Positions 8,243 to 14,573 of a stretch of DNA of 24,267 nt are shown here, in pieces. The translations under genes and the position numbers were made by a program. Position 1 is the first letter of the stretch. Each line of letters starts with the position of its first letter. Location: contig CAZBDU010000086.1 of NCBI GenBank assembly GCA_964490725.1, positions 1-24,267 of the forward strand, written 5' to 3'. Below the pieces are notes generated by a model. That model had not been told where the DNA came from, searched no databases, and saw nothing but the letters and a program-made list of their open reading frames with translations. This DNA is from CAZBDU01 sp964490725 (lineage in GTDB: Bacteria; Spirochaetota; Spirochaetia; SZUA-6; DRHE01).

Positions 8243-8314
8243 TGCCCGCGACGGAAGATGCTTTACCCGCTTCCCTTACCCGGCGGTAGGGTCGCGGAAA
8301 AGGCTTCGCCGGTC

Positions 8315-8896
8315 CTACATGGACCAGCGACTGTCTCTTAACATGCCATAAAAGGTCTCCAGAGGCAAGCCTACGACATTGCTGTAGGAGCCCCGGATCC
8401 ACTCGATGAAGAACGCGCCCCGCTCCTGGATGCGGTAGGCGCCGGTCACGCCCGACCACTCGCCGGTCTCCAGGTAGAAATCCAGGTCCCGGCGGCTCAT
8501 CCTGGCGAATTTCACCTCCGTAGATACCACGCGCAGGTCCACCTCTTCGCCCTTGGAGGGCAGCAGGCCGATGCCGGTATGCACCTGGTGGACGCGGTCG
8601 GAGAGCGAAACGAGGATGCTCTCCGCCTCCTCGATGCCCGAGGGCTTGGAGATGGGCTTTCCGTCCAGCTCCACCAGAGTGTCCACCCCCAGCACCCAGC
8701 GCGGGGACTCCTGCTTGAACAGCTCCAGTACGGTCTCGATCTTCTTCAGGGCGATCGCCCTGACCAGATCGGGCACGCTGCGGGACTCCCCCGGGTCCTC
8801 ATCGATGCTGGGAGGGAACGCCTTGAACGGGATGCGCATGCGGGTGAGCAGCTCCTGCCTTCGCGGGGAGCCCGATGCCAGAATGATGGTGTCCAT
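8315..8896 (-). CDS. maf: Maf-like nucleotide pyrophosphatase
   Basis: 193 residues from ATG at 8896; an in-frame TTG three codons earlier has worse spacing to the GGA element. The family hydrolyses non-canonical or methylated nucleoside triphosphates (dTTP, UTP, m7GTP types) to monophosphates and is linked to septum inhibition. Motifs: ILASGSPRRQELL at residues 5-17 (SxxR substrate loop), GVDTLVELDGKPISKP at about 68-83 with the catalytic Asp, LSDRVHQVHTGIGL and the late GAYRIQERGAFF. Length is typical. It follows the DUF4321-like gene by 29 nt, and its stop lies in a short GGTCC/GGACC hairpin. Confidence 0.92.
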   Translation of the reverse strand: MDTIILASGSPRRQELLTRMRIPFKAFPPSIDEDPGESRSVPDLVRAIALKKIETVLELFKQESPRWVLGVDTLVELDGKPISKPSGIEEAESILVSLSDRVHQVHTGIGLLPSKGEEVDLRVVSTEVKFARMSRRDLDFYLETGEWSGVTGAYRIQERGAFFIEWIRGSYSNVVGLPLETFYGMLRDSRWSM

Positions 8897-8925
8897 GAGT
8901 CGCAATTCCTACAATGATACCAATG

Positions 8926-9162
8926 CTACAACGCCGAGAACAGCAGGATTCCTCCAACCACGCCGAGAATGCTGCCTGGATTGACCACGACGTGGGCCGA
9001 AAGGACCGCCAGGTCGAATCCCACCGGACCGATCCCCAGGGACAGATCGATCCCCGCCGTGGCCAGAACCCGCTCGAAGACCTCCCACGCCAGGCTGCCG
9101 ACCACGAACCCCAGGGCCGCGATCGACAGAAACGTGGAGCGGTTCCGGCTGTTCAGCTTCAT
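8926..9162 (-). CDS. Small two-helix membrane protein, DUF4321-like
   Basis: 78 residues from ATG at 9162. A GTG at 9198 would extend it, but that codon lies between the -35 and -10 boxes of the promoter, so it cannot be in the message. The sequence shows a short basic N-terminus (MKLNSRNRS), a first hydrophobic helix (FLSIAALGFVVGSLAW), and a second (ILGVVGGILLFSAL), joined by a loop with LSLGIGPVGFDLAVLSAHVVVNPGS. Size, topology and position before maf match DUF4321, as I recall it from Firmicutes and other phyla. Function unknown. It is the first gene of the long operon and has no clear Shine-Dalgarno sequence. Confidence 0.7.
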   Translation of the reverse strand: MKLNSRNRSTFLSIAALGFVVGSLAWEVFERVLATAGIDLSLGIGPVGFDLAVLSAHVVVNPGSILGVVGGILLFSAL

Positions 9163-9176
9163 CGGTCGAGTTGCAG

Positions 9177-9205
9177 AATATAGGAGAAGGCCCGCCACGT
9201 GTCAA
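9177..9205 (-). promoter_or_regulatory. Sigma-70 promoter of the maf-rpsB-rseP operon
   Basis: On the minus strand TTGACA (9205-9200) and TATATT (9182-9177) are separated by 17 nt, almost the consensus. The start site would be about 9170, only 8 nt before the ATG at 9162. This is the only strong promoter seen for the cluster down to position 64. Confidence 0.8.
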
Positions 9206-9301
9206 CCCGGTGCAGTCAGCGGCAGCGGACGGGCCGGGGGCGGGGCCGGGAGCGGACCCCGGGCGAAGAGGCGCGGGCGGCCGCGGCTCAGGGTGGCCGG
9301 C

Positions 9302-10159
9302 TTAGCGGGTACCGGCTACGAGGCCGAACTCACACGGCGAGACGAAACCGCTGTCCTTCTCGAAGGACTTGAGCCCCTGTTCGATCACCTGCCACGCCTC
9401 CCGCCTCCGGGACTCCTCTACACCCGCAAGGATCCCCCGGATCGCAGCGGCGGTTTCCCGTACCATTCGAGCCGCCTCTGCGGCGGATTGCAGCTCCACC
9501 TGCCACCCGATCGTCCGGCTCTCCACGTCCCGGAAACCCGCGCGGCGGAACATGCCTTCCAGCCTGCCCTCCTCGCCCAGGGCGAACAGGCCCGGCTGAC
9601 CGGGCTGCGGCAGAGCACGCCCGGCGTACTCCAGCGCGATGCGCGCGGGGACTGCAAAGATCGGCGACCTGTCGGGGGTCGTGAAGACCACCGCGACCAT
9701 GCTCCCCCCGTCCCGCAGCACCCGGTGCGCTTCGGAGAGGGCTTTCTGCGGGTCGGCGAACAGCATCAGGCTCACCATGCACAGCACCGCATCGAAGGAA
9801 CCGTCCTCCAGGGTAAGGTTCTCGGCGTCCATTACGCGAGATTCGATTTGAGCCAGCCCTGCGTGGGCGGCCGCTCGGGCTACCAGGTCAACCATATTCG
9901 CCGCAATGTCGGTGCACAGCACGTAGCCGGGCTCACCCACCCGCCGCGCCATCTGCAGCGACAACGACCCGTCGCCGCCGGCGACCTCCAGCACGCGGCT
10001 CCCCTCCCCGATTCCCGCCAGCTCGAAGGCCAGCTCGATTGCCGGCCGCTGCCACTCGGAAATCCACGGCGTCCATCGGTGCCATCCCTGCGCCGTCTCC
10101 TCCCACTGCCGGCGGGACAGCTCCCGGTAGCGATCACGATCGAATAGGGTCTGTTCCAT
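9302..10159 (-). CDS. Class I SAM-dependent methyltransferase (UbiE-like)
   Basis: 285 residues from ATG at 10159, preceded by AGGAG at 7 nt; the longer open frame upstream lies in the leader. Motif I is VLEVAGGDGSLS at residues 56-67 (AGG instead of the common GCG). Then come an acidic loop (CTDIAANMV), motif II/III (DAENLTLEDGSFDAVLCMVSLMLF) and HRVLRDGGSMVAVVF. The fold and the post-motif ALSEAHRVLRDGG resemble UbiE/Coq5-type enzymes. A Trp-rich N-terminus (WHRWTPWISEW) may be a lid. Substrate unknown; likely a small molecule. It stands alone between the housekeeping operon and the tRNA, with its own promoter. Confidence 0.85.
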   Translation of the reverse strand: MEQTLFDRDRYRELSRRQWEETAQGWHRWTPWISEWQRPAIELAFELAGIGEGSRVLEVAGGDGSLSLQMARRVGEPGYVLCTDIAANMVDLVARAAAHAGLAQIESRVMDAENLTLEDGSFDAVLCMVSLMLFADPQKALSEAHRVLRDGGSMVAVVFTTPDRSPIFAVPARIALEYAGRALPQPGQPGLFALGEEGRLEGMFRRAGFRDVESRTIGWQVELQSAAEAARMVRETAAAIRGILAGVEESRRREAWQVIEQGLKSFEKDSGFVSPCEFGLVAGTR

Positions 10160-10256
10160 GTCTCGACTCCTGGCTCCGTCAGCGCGGAACCTGCGGGCGG
10201 CCAATACCGCCTTACTGATATACACCGCATGGGACTGCGGAGCCATGTACATTACT

Positions 10257-10284
10257 ATTATAGTCGTATATGGCGTTTCGGCAA
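10257..10284 (-). promoter_or_regulatory. Promoter of the UbiE-like methyltransferase
   Basis: Minus strand TTGCCG (10284-10279), 16-nt spacer, TATAAT (10262-10257). The leader is about 90 nt and holds a CCGCA/TGCGG hairpin (10225-10240) before the AGGAG. The AT-rich patch stands out from the surrounding DNA. Confidence 0.65.
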
Positions 10285-10344
10285 CCACCCAGGCCGGTCA
10301 TCCGGCACGCGGACTCTTTCGGCGGCACGGCCTCGGCGCAGCCG

Positions 10345-10374
10345 TTGACACCGGGAGCCCGGACTGGGTATGTT
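10345..10374 (+). promoter_or_regulatory. Promoter of tRNA-Arg
   Basis: TTGACA (10345-10350), 18-nt spacer, TATGTT (10369-10374). The predicted start near 10381 is 9 nt before the mature tRNA. Confidence 0.65.
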
Positions 10375-10389
10375 AAGGGCGAATCTTTC

Positions 10390-10464
<75 letters not shown>

Positions 10465-10549
10465 TTCAGTTCCCTTCCTTGCATACGATCAGCCAGGGAA
10501 ATAGTGTTTCCGAAGACGGTACCGCCTCGGCTCAGTCGGTACAAAGGGG

Positions 10550-10575
10550 GGGAGACTCGGGGCCGTGAGTCTCCC
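10550..10575. terminator. Strong hairpin, possible bidirectional terminator
   Basis: GGGAGACTC and GAGTCTCCC form a perfect 9-bp stem with an 8-nt loop. It lies 35 nt beyond the brnA stop on the minus strand, followed there by C5-TTTGT, and about 90 nt beyond the tRNA on the plus strand. The T-tract is weak, so termination is plausible but not certain. Confidence 0.5.
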
Positions 10576-10609
10576 AAAGGGTGTTGTCCGATGACAGTCG
10601 TGACGGCGT

Positions 10610-10870
10610 TCAGCCTGCTTTGCTTTTTGCCACATAGTGTTGATCTAACGCTTGGCGTAGAAAGGACTTAATAACGGCCTGTCTACTGATGTTAAGCTCG
10701 CCGGCAACGTCATCCAGCTCTTTGAGCATCTGCATGGTGAAGTCCACGTTCACCCTTTGGACGGGGTATTTCATCTGCCCTTTGTTCGTGAAGAACCGTG
10801 AAACATCTTCACCACGTTCCGCCATTTCGGCGATCTCATCCGCAGTCGGCTTTCTATACGCTTTCTTCAT
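10610..10870 (-). CDS. brnA: BrnA-like ribbon-helix-helix antitoxin
   Basis: 86 residues. The N-terminal half is charged (ADEIAEMAERGEDVSRFF), as in BrnA antitoxins that wrap the toxin. The C-terminal half is a CopG-type ribbon-helix-helix: strand QRVNVDFTMQ near residues 38-47, then helices KELDDVAGELNI and SRQAVIKSFLRQALDQHY. It should neutralise BrnT and repress the operon as a dimer. The start overlaps the end of brnT by 17 nt, so the two are translationally coupled, toxin first as is normal for BrnTA. A palindrome upstream of brnT is a likely operator. Confidence 0.82.
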   Translation of the reverse strand: MKKAYRKPTADEIAEMAERGEDVSRFFTNKGQMKYPVQRVNVDFTMQMLKELDDVAGELNISRQAVIKSFLRQALDQHYVAKSKAG

Positions 10871-11132
10871 ACAGTCTTTCCTCTTGTATGGTCGATTTCC
10901 ACAGAGTCACAAGGTGGTAGTACTCACCCTCTTGGTCCTCACGGACTTCGTAGATGACGGAGAAGAGCCTACCTTGGACCCAGCCTATCGCCCTGTACTG
11001 CTCGGGATCGTCAGACCGGCGATCCTCGTAGTACGGCTGCCGCCAGATTTCCTGAGCTTCCTCGAACCCGATGCCTCTTTTCGGGTTGGCACGAAGTCTG
11101 GTGCTCTTTCGGTGATCGTATTTGAATCGCAC
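10854..11132 (-). CDS. brnT: BrnT family RNase toxin
   Basis: 92 residues from GTG at 11132. A TTG at 11138 gives two more codons but would precede the predicted transcript start; beginning at GTG the protein reads VRFKYDHRKS, like the usual BrnT opening. BrnT (DUF497) is a small RelE/RNase-like ribonuclease that blocks translation. Visible family features: GIGFEEAQEIWRQP near residue 22, then RAIGWVQGRLFSVIYEVRED (the central strands) and a basic C-terminal helix STIQEERLYEE. There is no Shine-Dalgarno sequence, and the -10 box ends 6 nt before GTG, so the mRNA may be leaderless. Confidence 0.82.
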   Translation of the reverse strand: MRFKYDHRKSTRLRANPKRGIGFEEAQEIWRQPYYEDRRSDDPEQYRAIGWVQGRLFSVIYEVREDQEGEYYHLVTLWKSTIQEERLYEESV

Positions 11133-11138
11133 GGACAA

Positions 11139-11166
11139 AGTATAACTGTTATACCCTATGCGTCAA
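11139..11166 (-). promoter_or_regulatory. Promoter of brnTA with overlapping palindromic operator
   Basis: Minus strand TTGACG (11166-11161), 16 nt, TATACT (11144-11139). A perfect 15-nt palindrome, GTATAAC-T-GTTATAC (11140-11154), covers the -10 box and part of the spacer and is a good candidate BrnA binding site. The predicted +1 coincides with the GTG start. Confidence 0.65.
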
Positions 11167-11256
11167 GACCCGTTTCGTACATGCCCGACAATTGCCACGA
11201 AGCAGATTGGTGAGACACGTCCTCCGGCAGGATCAGCCAGAGGGCCGCATCCGCGT

Positions 11257-11300
11257 CCTCCGGAGCCAAAGGTCGCGCGTTCGAGTCGCGCATTGCCCAT
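11257..11300 (+). repeat. tRNA-3' repeat, copy B (orphan half tRNA)
   Basis: 44 nt identical to 10421-10464 but without the 5' half of a tRNA, so it cannot be a working tRNA. It is preceded by CCGCGT, matching CCGCGC before copy C; the functional tRNA has a different sequence there. Confidence 0.92.
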
Positions 11301-11393
11301 TCCAGTTCCTTGCACAGCCTCTATTTGCGCTATGCGCCTGCTTCACCGACGCCCCTACGCCCCAGCCGCCGTGGTGGTTGTTCAACAGGCACG

Positions 11394-11420
11394 TTGCTCT
11401 CGCAGGGCAAATGTGATACA
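11394..11420 (+). promoter_or_regulatory. Weak promoter candidate of phd-vapC
   Basis: TTGCTC (11394-11399), 15-nt spacer and GATACA (11415-11420) with an upstream TG, an extended -10. The predicted start near 11427 is 2 nt before the ATG. ATGTG/CACAT arms (11411-11415, 11426-11430) surround it and may be an operator. Confidence 0.4.
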
Positions 11421-11428
11421 TTGTGCAC

Positions 11429-11671
11429 ATGAGGAGAATCACGATTCGGGACTTGCACATCAAGACAGGCGAGTGGGTGCGAACGGCTGCTTCGGGAGAG
11501 GACGTCGTGATCACCGACCGTGGCAGACCCATAGCGACCCTTGCCGCCCTCCACGAGCGGGACCTTGGAACTCCTTTCACCGAGCGCCGAACCCTGGCGG
11601 AGTTCGAGGCTCTCCCGGCGGTTCGAGGCGAGTCTTCGCGCTACGTCTCCGAGGACCGATCGAGGGAATGA
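11429..11671 (+). CDS. Phd/YefM-type antitoxin
   Basis: 80 residues from ATG at 11429; a GTG two codons earlier is the alternative. The N-terminus MRRITIRDLHIKTGEW and the following SGEDVVITDRGRPIATLAAL are the classical Phd fold that binds DNA as a dimer. The C-terminal half is charged and probably disordered until bound to the toxin. The stop overlaps the start of the VapC gene (ATGA), the common arrangement of such pairs. It should neutralise the PIN-domain toxin and repress its own promoter. No clear Shine-Dalgarno sequence precedes it. Confidence 0.85.
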   Translation: MRRITIRDLHIKTGEWVRTAASGEDVVITDRGRPIATLAALHERDLGTPFTERRTLAEFEALPAVRGESSRYVSEDRSRE

Positions 11672-12108
11672 TCTACTTCGACACGGCCTACCTGGTGAAG
11701 TGCTACGTCAAGGAAGCAGGTTGGCGACAGGTTCGTGATCTGGCGCGGCACCACGACAGGGTTGCATGCTCGGCGTTTGGCAGACTGGAGCTACATGCGG
11801 CTCTGCATCGGAAGCTCCGCGAGCAGGAGCTGGCGCGAGAACAACTCACGACAGTTCTGGATCAGTTTGAGCTGGACGAAGAGCAGCGACTGTGGAATTG
11901 GCTGCCTCTGACAGAATTCATCCTGGCGTCTGTAGTGAGCTCGTTTCGCACGCTCCCGGAAGACGTATTCCTCAGGACGGCCGACGCAGTCCACTTGGTG
12001 ACCGCCAAGAGCCACGCCTTCCGTGAGGTCTACTCCAACGACATCCGAATCCTCGCTGCAGCAGCCCATTTCGGCCTGCGGGCAAAGAACATACTCGATC
12101 CGGCATGA
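11668..12108 (+). CDS. vapC: VapC-type PIN-domain ribonuclease toxin
   Basis: 146 residues from ATG at 11668, overlapping the antitoxin stop; GAGGG lies just upstream. The longer open frame to the left is not coding. PIN-domain acidic residues are all present: Asp5 in MIYFDTAYLVKCYVKE, Glu41 in SAFGRLELHAAL, Asp106 in RTADAVHLVTA and Asp125 in YSNDIRILAAA. Such toxins cut RNA with Mg2+, often tRNA or rRNA loops. It is the sole toxin of cassette 2 and ends 26 nt before repeat copy C. Confidence 0.88.
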   Translation: MIYFDTAYLVKCYVKEAGWRQVRDLARHHDRVACSAFGRLELHAALHRKLREQELAREQLTTVLDQFELDEEQRLWNWLPLTEFILASVVSSFRTLPEDVFLRTADAVHLVTAKSHAFREVYSNDIRILAAAAHFGLRAKNILDPA

Positions 12109-12134
12109 CTCACGCAGCGTATGGACAACCGCGC

Positions 12135-12177
12135 CCTCCGGAGCCGAAGGTCGCGCGTTCGAGTCGCGCATTGCCCA
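12135..12177 (+). repeat. tRNA-3' repeat, copy C (orphan half tRNA)
   Basis: 43 nt with one difference from copies A and B (A to G at 12146, in the 3' anticodon stem). It ends at the discriminator; the bases after it (AAAAACAGTCCC) differ except for CAGT.CC. No fourth copy was seen downstream by eye. Confidence 0.9.
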
Positions 12178-12326
12178 AAAACAGTCCCGCGTATCGCCTG
12201 CAGTTTCCCCGCACAAGCGGCGGAACCCCTAAATTGCCTGCGGCAGGGCGCATTCGATTGCGGCAGAGCACGAGTGGATGTGTGCGCTCTGATTGTGTAT
12301 GCTCAGTGTGTGACCAGGAGGCGCAT

Positions 12327-12587
12327 ATGGTACGCACACAGATCACTCTCAAAGAAGCACAGCGACTTGCTCTCGAAAAGCTTGCCCAAGAGCAGGCGCG
12401 AAGCGTCCCGCAGGTCCTGCGCGAGATGATTGATGCGCAGCTTCACCTGAAAACGGAACAGCGCCTGCGCGAGGCGGCCGAGAGTCTCCGCGAGGACTAC
12501 CTCAACGACCCGGAGCTTACCGCCTTCTCGGCCATTGAAGGTGATGCTTGTCGCCGACGACGATGTGCAGGGGCTCCTGCCTGGTAG
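12327..12587 (+). CDS. Ribbon-helix-helix antitoxin, orphan, altered C-terminus
   Basis: 86 residues; ATG at 12327 with AGGAGG six bases upstream. MVRTQITLKEAQRLALEKLAQEQ is the DNA-binding strand and first helix, and SVPQVLREMIDAQL the second helix. The tail REDYLNDPELTAFSAIEGD is the toxin-binding part usual for RHH partners of MazF or VapC. After EGDA the frame runs into CRRRRCAGAPAW, unlike the related remnant at 14405-14573, which ends ALHEEG and continues into mazF. So the toxin and the last residues have been lost at about 12548. The next 225 bases hold no gene, only a TGTGGC-AAAA-GCCACA hairpin (12616-12631). Base 12178-12326 is spacer. Confidence 0.75.
   Translation: MVRTQITLKEAQRLALEKLAQEQARSVPQVLREMIDAQLHLKTEQRLREAAESLREDYLNDPELTAFSAIEGDACRRRRCAGAPAW
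12398..12548 (+). repeat. Inverted repeat arm 1 (RHH antitoxin coding)
   Basis: 151 nt that match the reverse complement of 14423-14573 with about 15 mismatches and no gaps in my manual alignment, about 90% identity. The two arms flank the DHFR-like genes. Confidence 0.8.
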
Positions 12588-12812
12588 TCGTACGGCCAGC
12601 CTCTCGCAGGCCCCATGTGGCAAAAGCCACAATATCCAAAGATGGGCCGCTTCATGAGCTAAGAAGGAACCTTGAAAAACTCAGTCTCCGATTCTCACCC
12701 ATCTGTTTCGCCTCGGGTTCTCGGATTCCCCCCCTCCCTCCGCAAGTAACCCAACATGCCATAGCAGCGCAGGTGCGGACTGGGATGGGTCTATCAAACT
12801 CTTGGGCGGCTA

Positions 12813-13397
12813 CTAGCGAACCCGAAACCTTAGGTGCGTCACATCCGGCACGTCGGCCACGGCCACCTTCTCCAGATTGGTCGGTTTGATCGTGAGTTTG
12901 TCGAACAGTCTTGTGCCGTCGCCGAGCAGAAGGGGTACGATGTGAAGGTATATCTCATCAAGCAAGCCGGCATTGAGACACCGTTGGGCTGCATTGGCGC
13001 CGCCCATTACGATGACGTCCTGGCCGCCCGCCGCTTCCCGTGCTCGTTTGACAACGCTCCTGATACTGTCGGTTGCAAAGGTGTATGACGTGCCACCCTG
13101 TCTTGTTATGGTCTCGCGAGGCTCATTCGACAATACGAAACAGGGTGCGTGAAACGGAGGATTCTCCCCCCAAGGTTCCAGCCCCAGATCGAAGGTTCGC
13201 CTCCCTATGATGTAGGCGCCGATGTTATTGAAGAAATCAGCATGGAACCCATCAGGATTCTCGACCGTATGGCCGTCCTTGAATATCCATTCGTGGAGCC
13301 GCTCGCCCTCGTCTCCCACAGGCTCTTCGGTCCGTATGTTCGGCCCGGCAATATAGCCGTCCAGTGACACAGTAATGTTCAGAATCACTTTGCTCAT
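12813..13397 (-). CDS. Dihydrofolate reductase family (RibD C-terminal-like) protein
   Basis: 194 residues, ATG at 13397 preceded by GGAGGAG. The opening MSKVILNITVSLDGYIAG, then IIGRRTFDLG, VLSNEPRET, VIVMGGANAAQRCLNAGLLDEIYLHIVPLLLGDGTRLF is the RibD_C/DHFR-like pattern common in small stand-alone reductases of environmental bacteria. Such proteins bind NADPH, but real substrates are mostly unknown; they are not the housekeeping FolA. A second member of the same family (with a nonsense codon) lies immediately upstream in the same orientation, 129 nt away. Confidence 0.85.
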   Translation of the reverse strand: MSKVILNITVSLDGYIAGPNIRTEEPVGDEGERLHEWIFKDGHTVENPDGFHADFFNNIGAYIIGRRTFDLGLEPWGENPPFHAPCFVLSNEPRETITRQGGTSYTFATDSIRSVVKRAREAAGGQDVIVMGGANAAQRCLNAGLLDEIYLHIVPLLLGDGTRLFDKLTIKPTNLEKVAVADVPDVTHLRFRVR

Positions 13398-13526
13398 TGT
13401 TCTCCTCCTCCACTTGTCTCAAGCTGTTGGAATCCCTCCACGCTCAAACGACGTTGAGCTCTTCAGGCGCATTTCCTTGCTCCGTTCGCCCGCCGACGAT
13501 CGTGACGTTCAAACGGCTCCTCAGCG

Positions 13527-14132
13527 CTACGCCGCAGACGAGCCGCTCGGCAGATCTCCGTCTCGGGCGTAGGATGCGATTATGACGCCGCTGGGACTGA
13601 CGCTGTTCTTGATCAACCTGAAGTTCGCAGGGATCGTGCCGTTGCCGAACAAGCGCTTGCCGCTGCCCAGGGTGACGGGGAAAAACCTGAGCCCGAGCTC
13701 GTCCACCAGATCATGCTGGAGAAGCGTCTGACAGAGCTCACCGCTTCCGTACACGTGGATATCGGACCCCTCTCCGTTCTTGAGCTTCCTGATCTCATCT
13801 GCAACATCGCCTTTCAAGAAGACCGAGTTCTTCCACTCGTGCGTCGTGAGCGTGTTTGAAGCGACATACTTGGTGACGTCGTTGATTCCGGGCCAGTCGT
13901 CTTCATGTTTCGGCCAGCAGGACGCGAATATCTCGAAGGTCTTTCTGCCGAGCAGGAGATCCGATCGCCTGCTCTTCTACTCCCCTATCATGGCCGCACC
14001 CACAGCGTCGTCGGAGAGGGGGAAGATCCAACCGCCGTGTTTGAAACCGCCGGACCTGTCCTCATCCGGTCCTCCAGGCGCCTGGATCACACCATCGAGC
14101 GATATCATCGACAAAATGATCAGCTTTCTCAT
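13527..14132 (-). pseudogene. DHFR-like reductase interrupted by one amber codon
   Basis: A 202-codon gene whose two halves are in the same frame, interrupted only by TAG at 13979-13977. ATG at 14132 has GGAGGAG upstream. The N-terminal part reads MRKLIILSMISLDGVIQAPGG; after the stop comes DLLLGRKTFEIFASCWP, then FLKGDVADEIRKLKNGEGSD, VYGSGELCQTLL and LGLRFFPVTLGSGKRLF, which fit the RibD_C family throughout. TAG is a normal terminator in nearby genes (maf, rpsB, cdsA), so recoding is unlikely. A recent nonsense mutation or an assembly error is most probable. Confidence 0.8.
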
Positions 14133-14221
14133 GCTACTCCTCCAATGCATGGTCAACACGGCTGCCGGGCGCCACACGTCACAGAGTCCGTTTCGTCATG
14201 CGCCGGTCCGGTCACGAGTCC

Positions 14222-14263
14222 GTTAAGTGCGCTGTCAGGAAACAATGAACTATCGCACTTACC
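14222..14263. repeat. Imperfect inverted repeat
   Basis: GTTAAGTGCG (14222-14231) and CGCACTTACC (14254-14263) pair at 9 of 10 positions with a 22-nt spacer. It lies between the DHFR-like pseudogene and the mazF remnant. The core motif resembles integron GTTRRRY, but the arms are in the wrong order for attC. The rest of 14133-14343 holds nothing I recognise. Confidence 0.4.
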
Positions 14264-14343
14264 AAAGTCAGGCACGATGGAAGGTCACCGCCCTGGGAGC
14301 AGACTTTCGCGACCGTATGCGCCATAGACACCCAAAGCACTCG

Positions 14344-14418
14344 CCACGGCCTGGTCTTGCGGATCTCCGCTCCGACGGACGGATCAAGGTTGATGCGCTA
14401 GATTTCAGCCCTCTTCAT
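14344..14418 (-). pseudogene. MazF/PemK toxin N-terminal remnant
   Basis: From ATG at 14418 the frame reads MKRAEI, TAG (14400-14398), then RINLDPSVGAEIRKTRPW. This matches the MazF start MKRGxIWxxNLDPTxGxEIxKTRP, with TAG where Trp (TGG) is expected. Similarity ends at about 14344 and the remaining three quarters of a MazF is missing. Its ATG overlaps the 3' end of the antitoxin remnant, the normal order for an RHH-MazF pair. The module is clearly dead. Confidence 0.75.
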
Positions 14419-14573
14419 GAAGAGCATCACCCTCGATAGCGGAGAACACGGTGAGCTCCGGATCGTTGAGGTAGTCCTCGCGGAGACTCACGGCCGCCTC
14501 GCGCAGGCGCTGTTCCGTTTTCAGGCGAAGCTGAGCATCAATCATCTCGCGCACGACTTCCGAGACGCTTCGC
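14405..14573 (-). pseudogene. RHH antitoxin remnant, N-terminus lost
   Basis: Minus-strand codons read SVSEVVREMIDAQLRLKTEQ, then RLREAAVSLREDYLND and PELTVFSAIEGDALHEEG before TGA. This is a close relative of the antitoxin at 12327-12587 but keeps the proper C-terminus. The DNA-binding N-terminal third is gone: similarity stops sharply at 14573, where an alcohol dehydrogenase fragment begins. The pair of related copies in opposite orientation suggests inversion or two insertions. Confidence 0.78.
14423..14573 (-). repeat. Inverted repeat arm 2 (RHH antitoxin coding)
   Basis: Partner of 12398-12548: 151 nt, about 90% identical in inverse orientation. Both arms begin at the same codon (GCGAAGCGTC) and end at GGTGATGCT, so both breakpoints coincide. 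Confidence 0.8.

Larger units (their letters stand above)
11257..12134. mobile_element. Candidate TA cassette 2 (Phd/VapC), 878 nt
   Basis: The unit from repeat copy B to the base before copy C. Its only genes are an antitoxin-toxin pair on the plus strand. Size and layout match cassette 1, but orientation of the module is opposite. The right inner ends of cassettes 1 and 2 share CCGCG(T/C) directly before the repeat, and the left inner ends of all three resemble CAGT(T)CC. Mobility is inferred. Confidence 0.5.

Noticed and set aside
11257..12177. Copies B and C as additional tRNA genes
   Set aside because: Both lack the 5' acceptor strand, the D-arm and the 5' anticodon stem, so they cannot fold as tRNAs.
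14222..14263. Integron attC site
   Set aside because: GTTAAGT fits GTTRRRY, but the partner is on the wrong side (GTT...ACC instead of AAC...GTT) and no integrase or second site is seen, despite cassette-like gene content.
13977..14400. TAG recoded as an amino acid (two in-frame ambers, 13977 and 14398)
   Set aside because: maf, rpsB, cdsA, the CpXC gene and the DUF4321-like gene end in TAG, and both interrupted genes lie in a decaying region.
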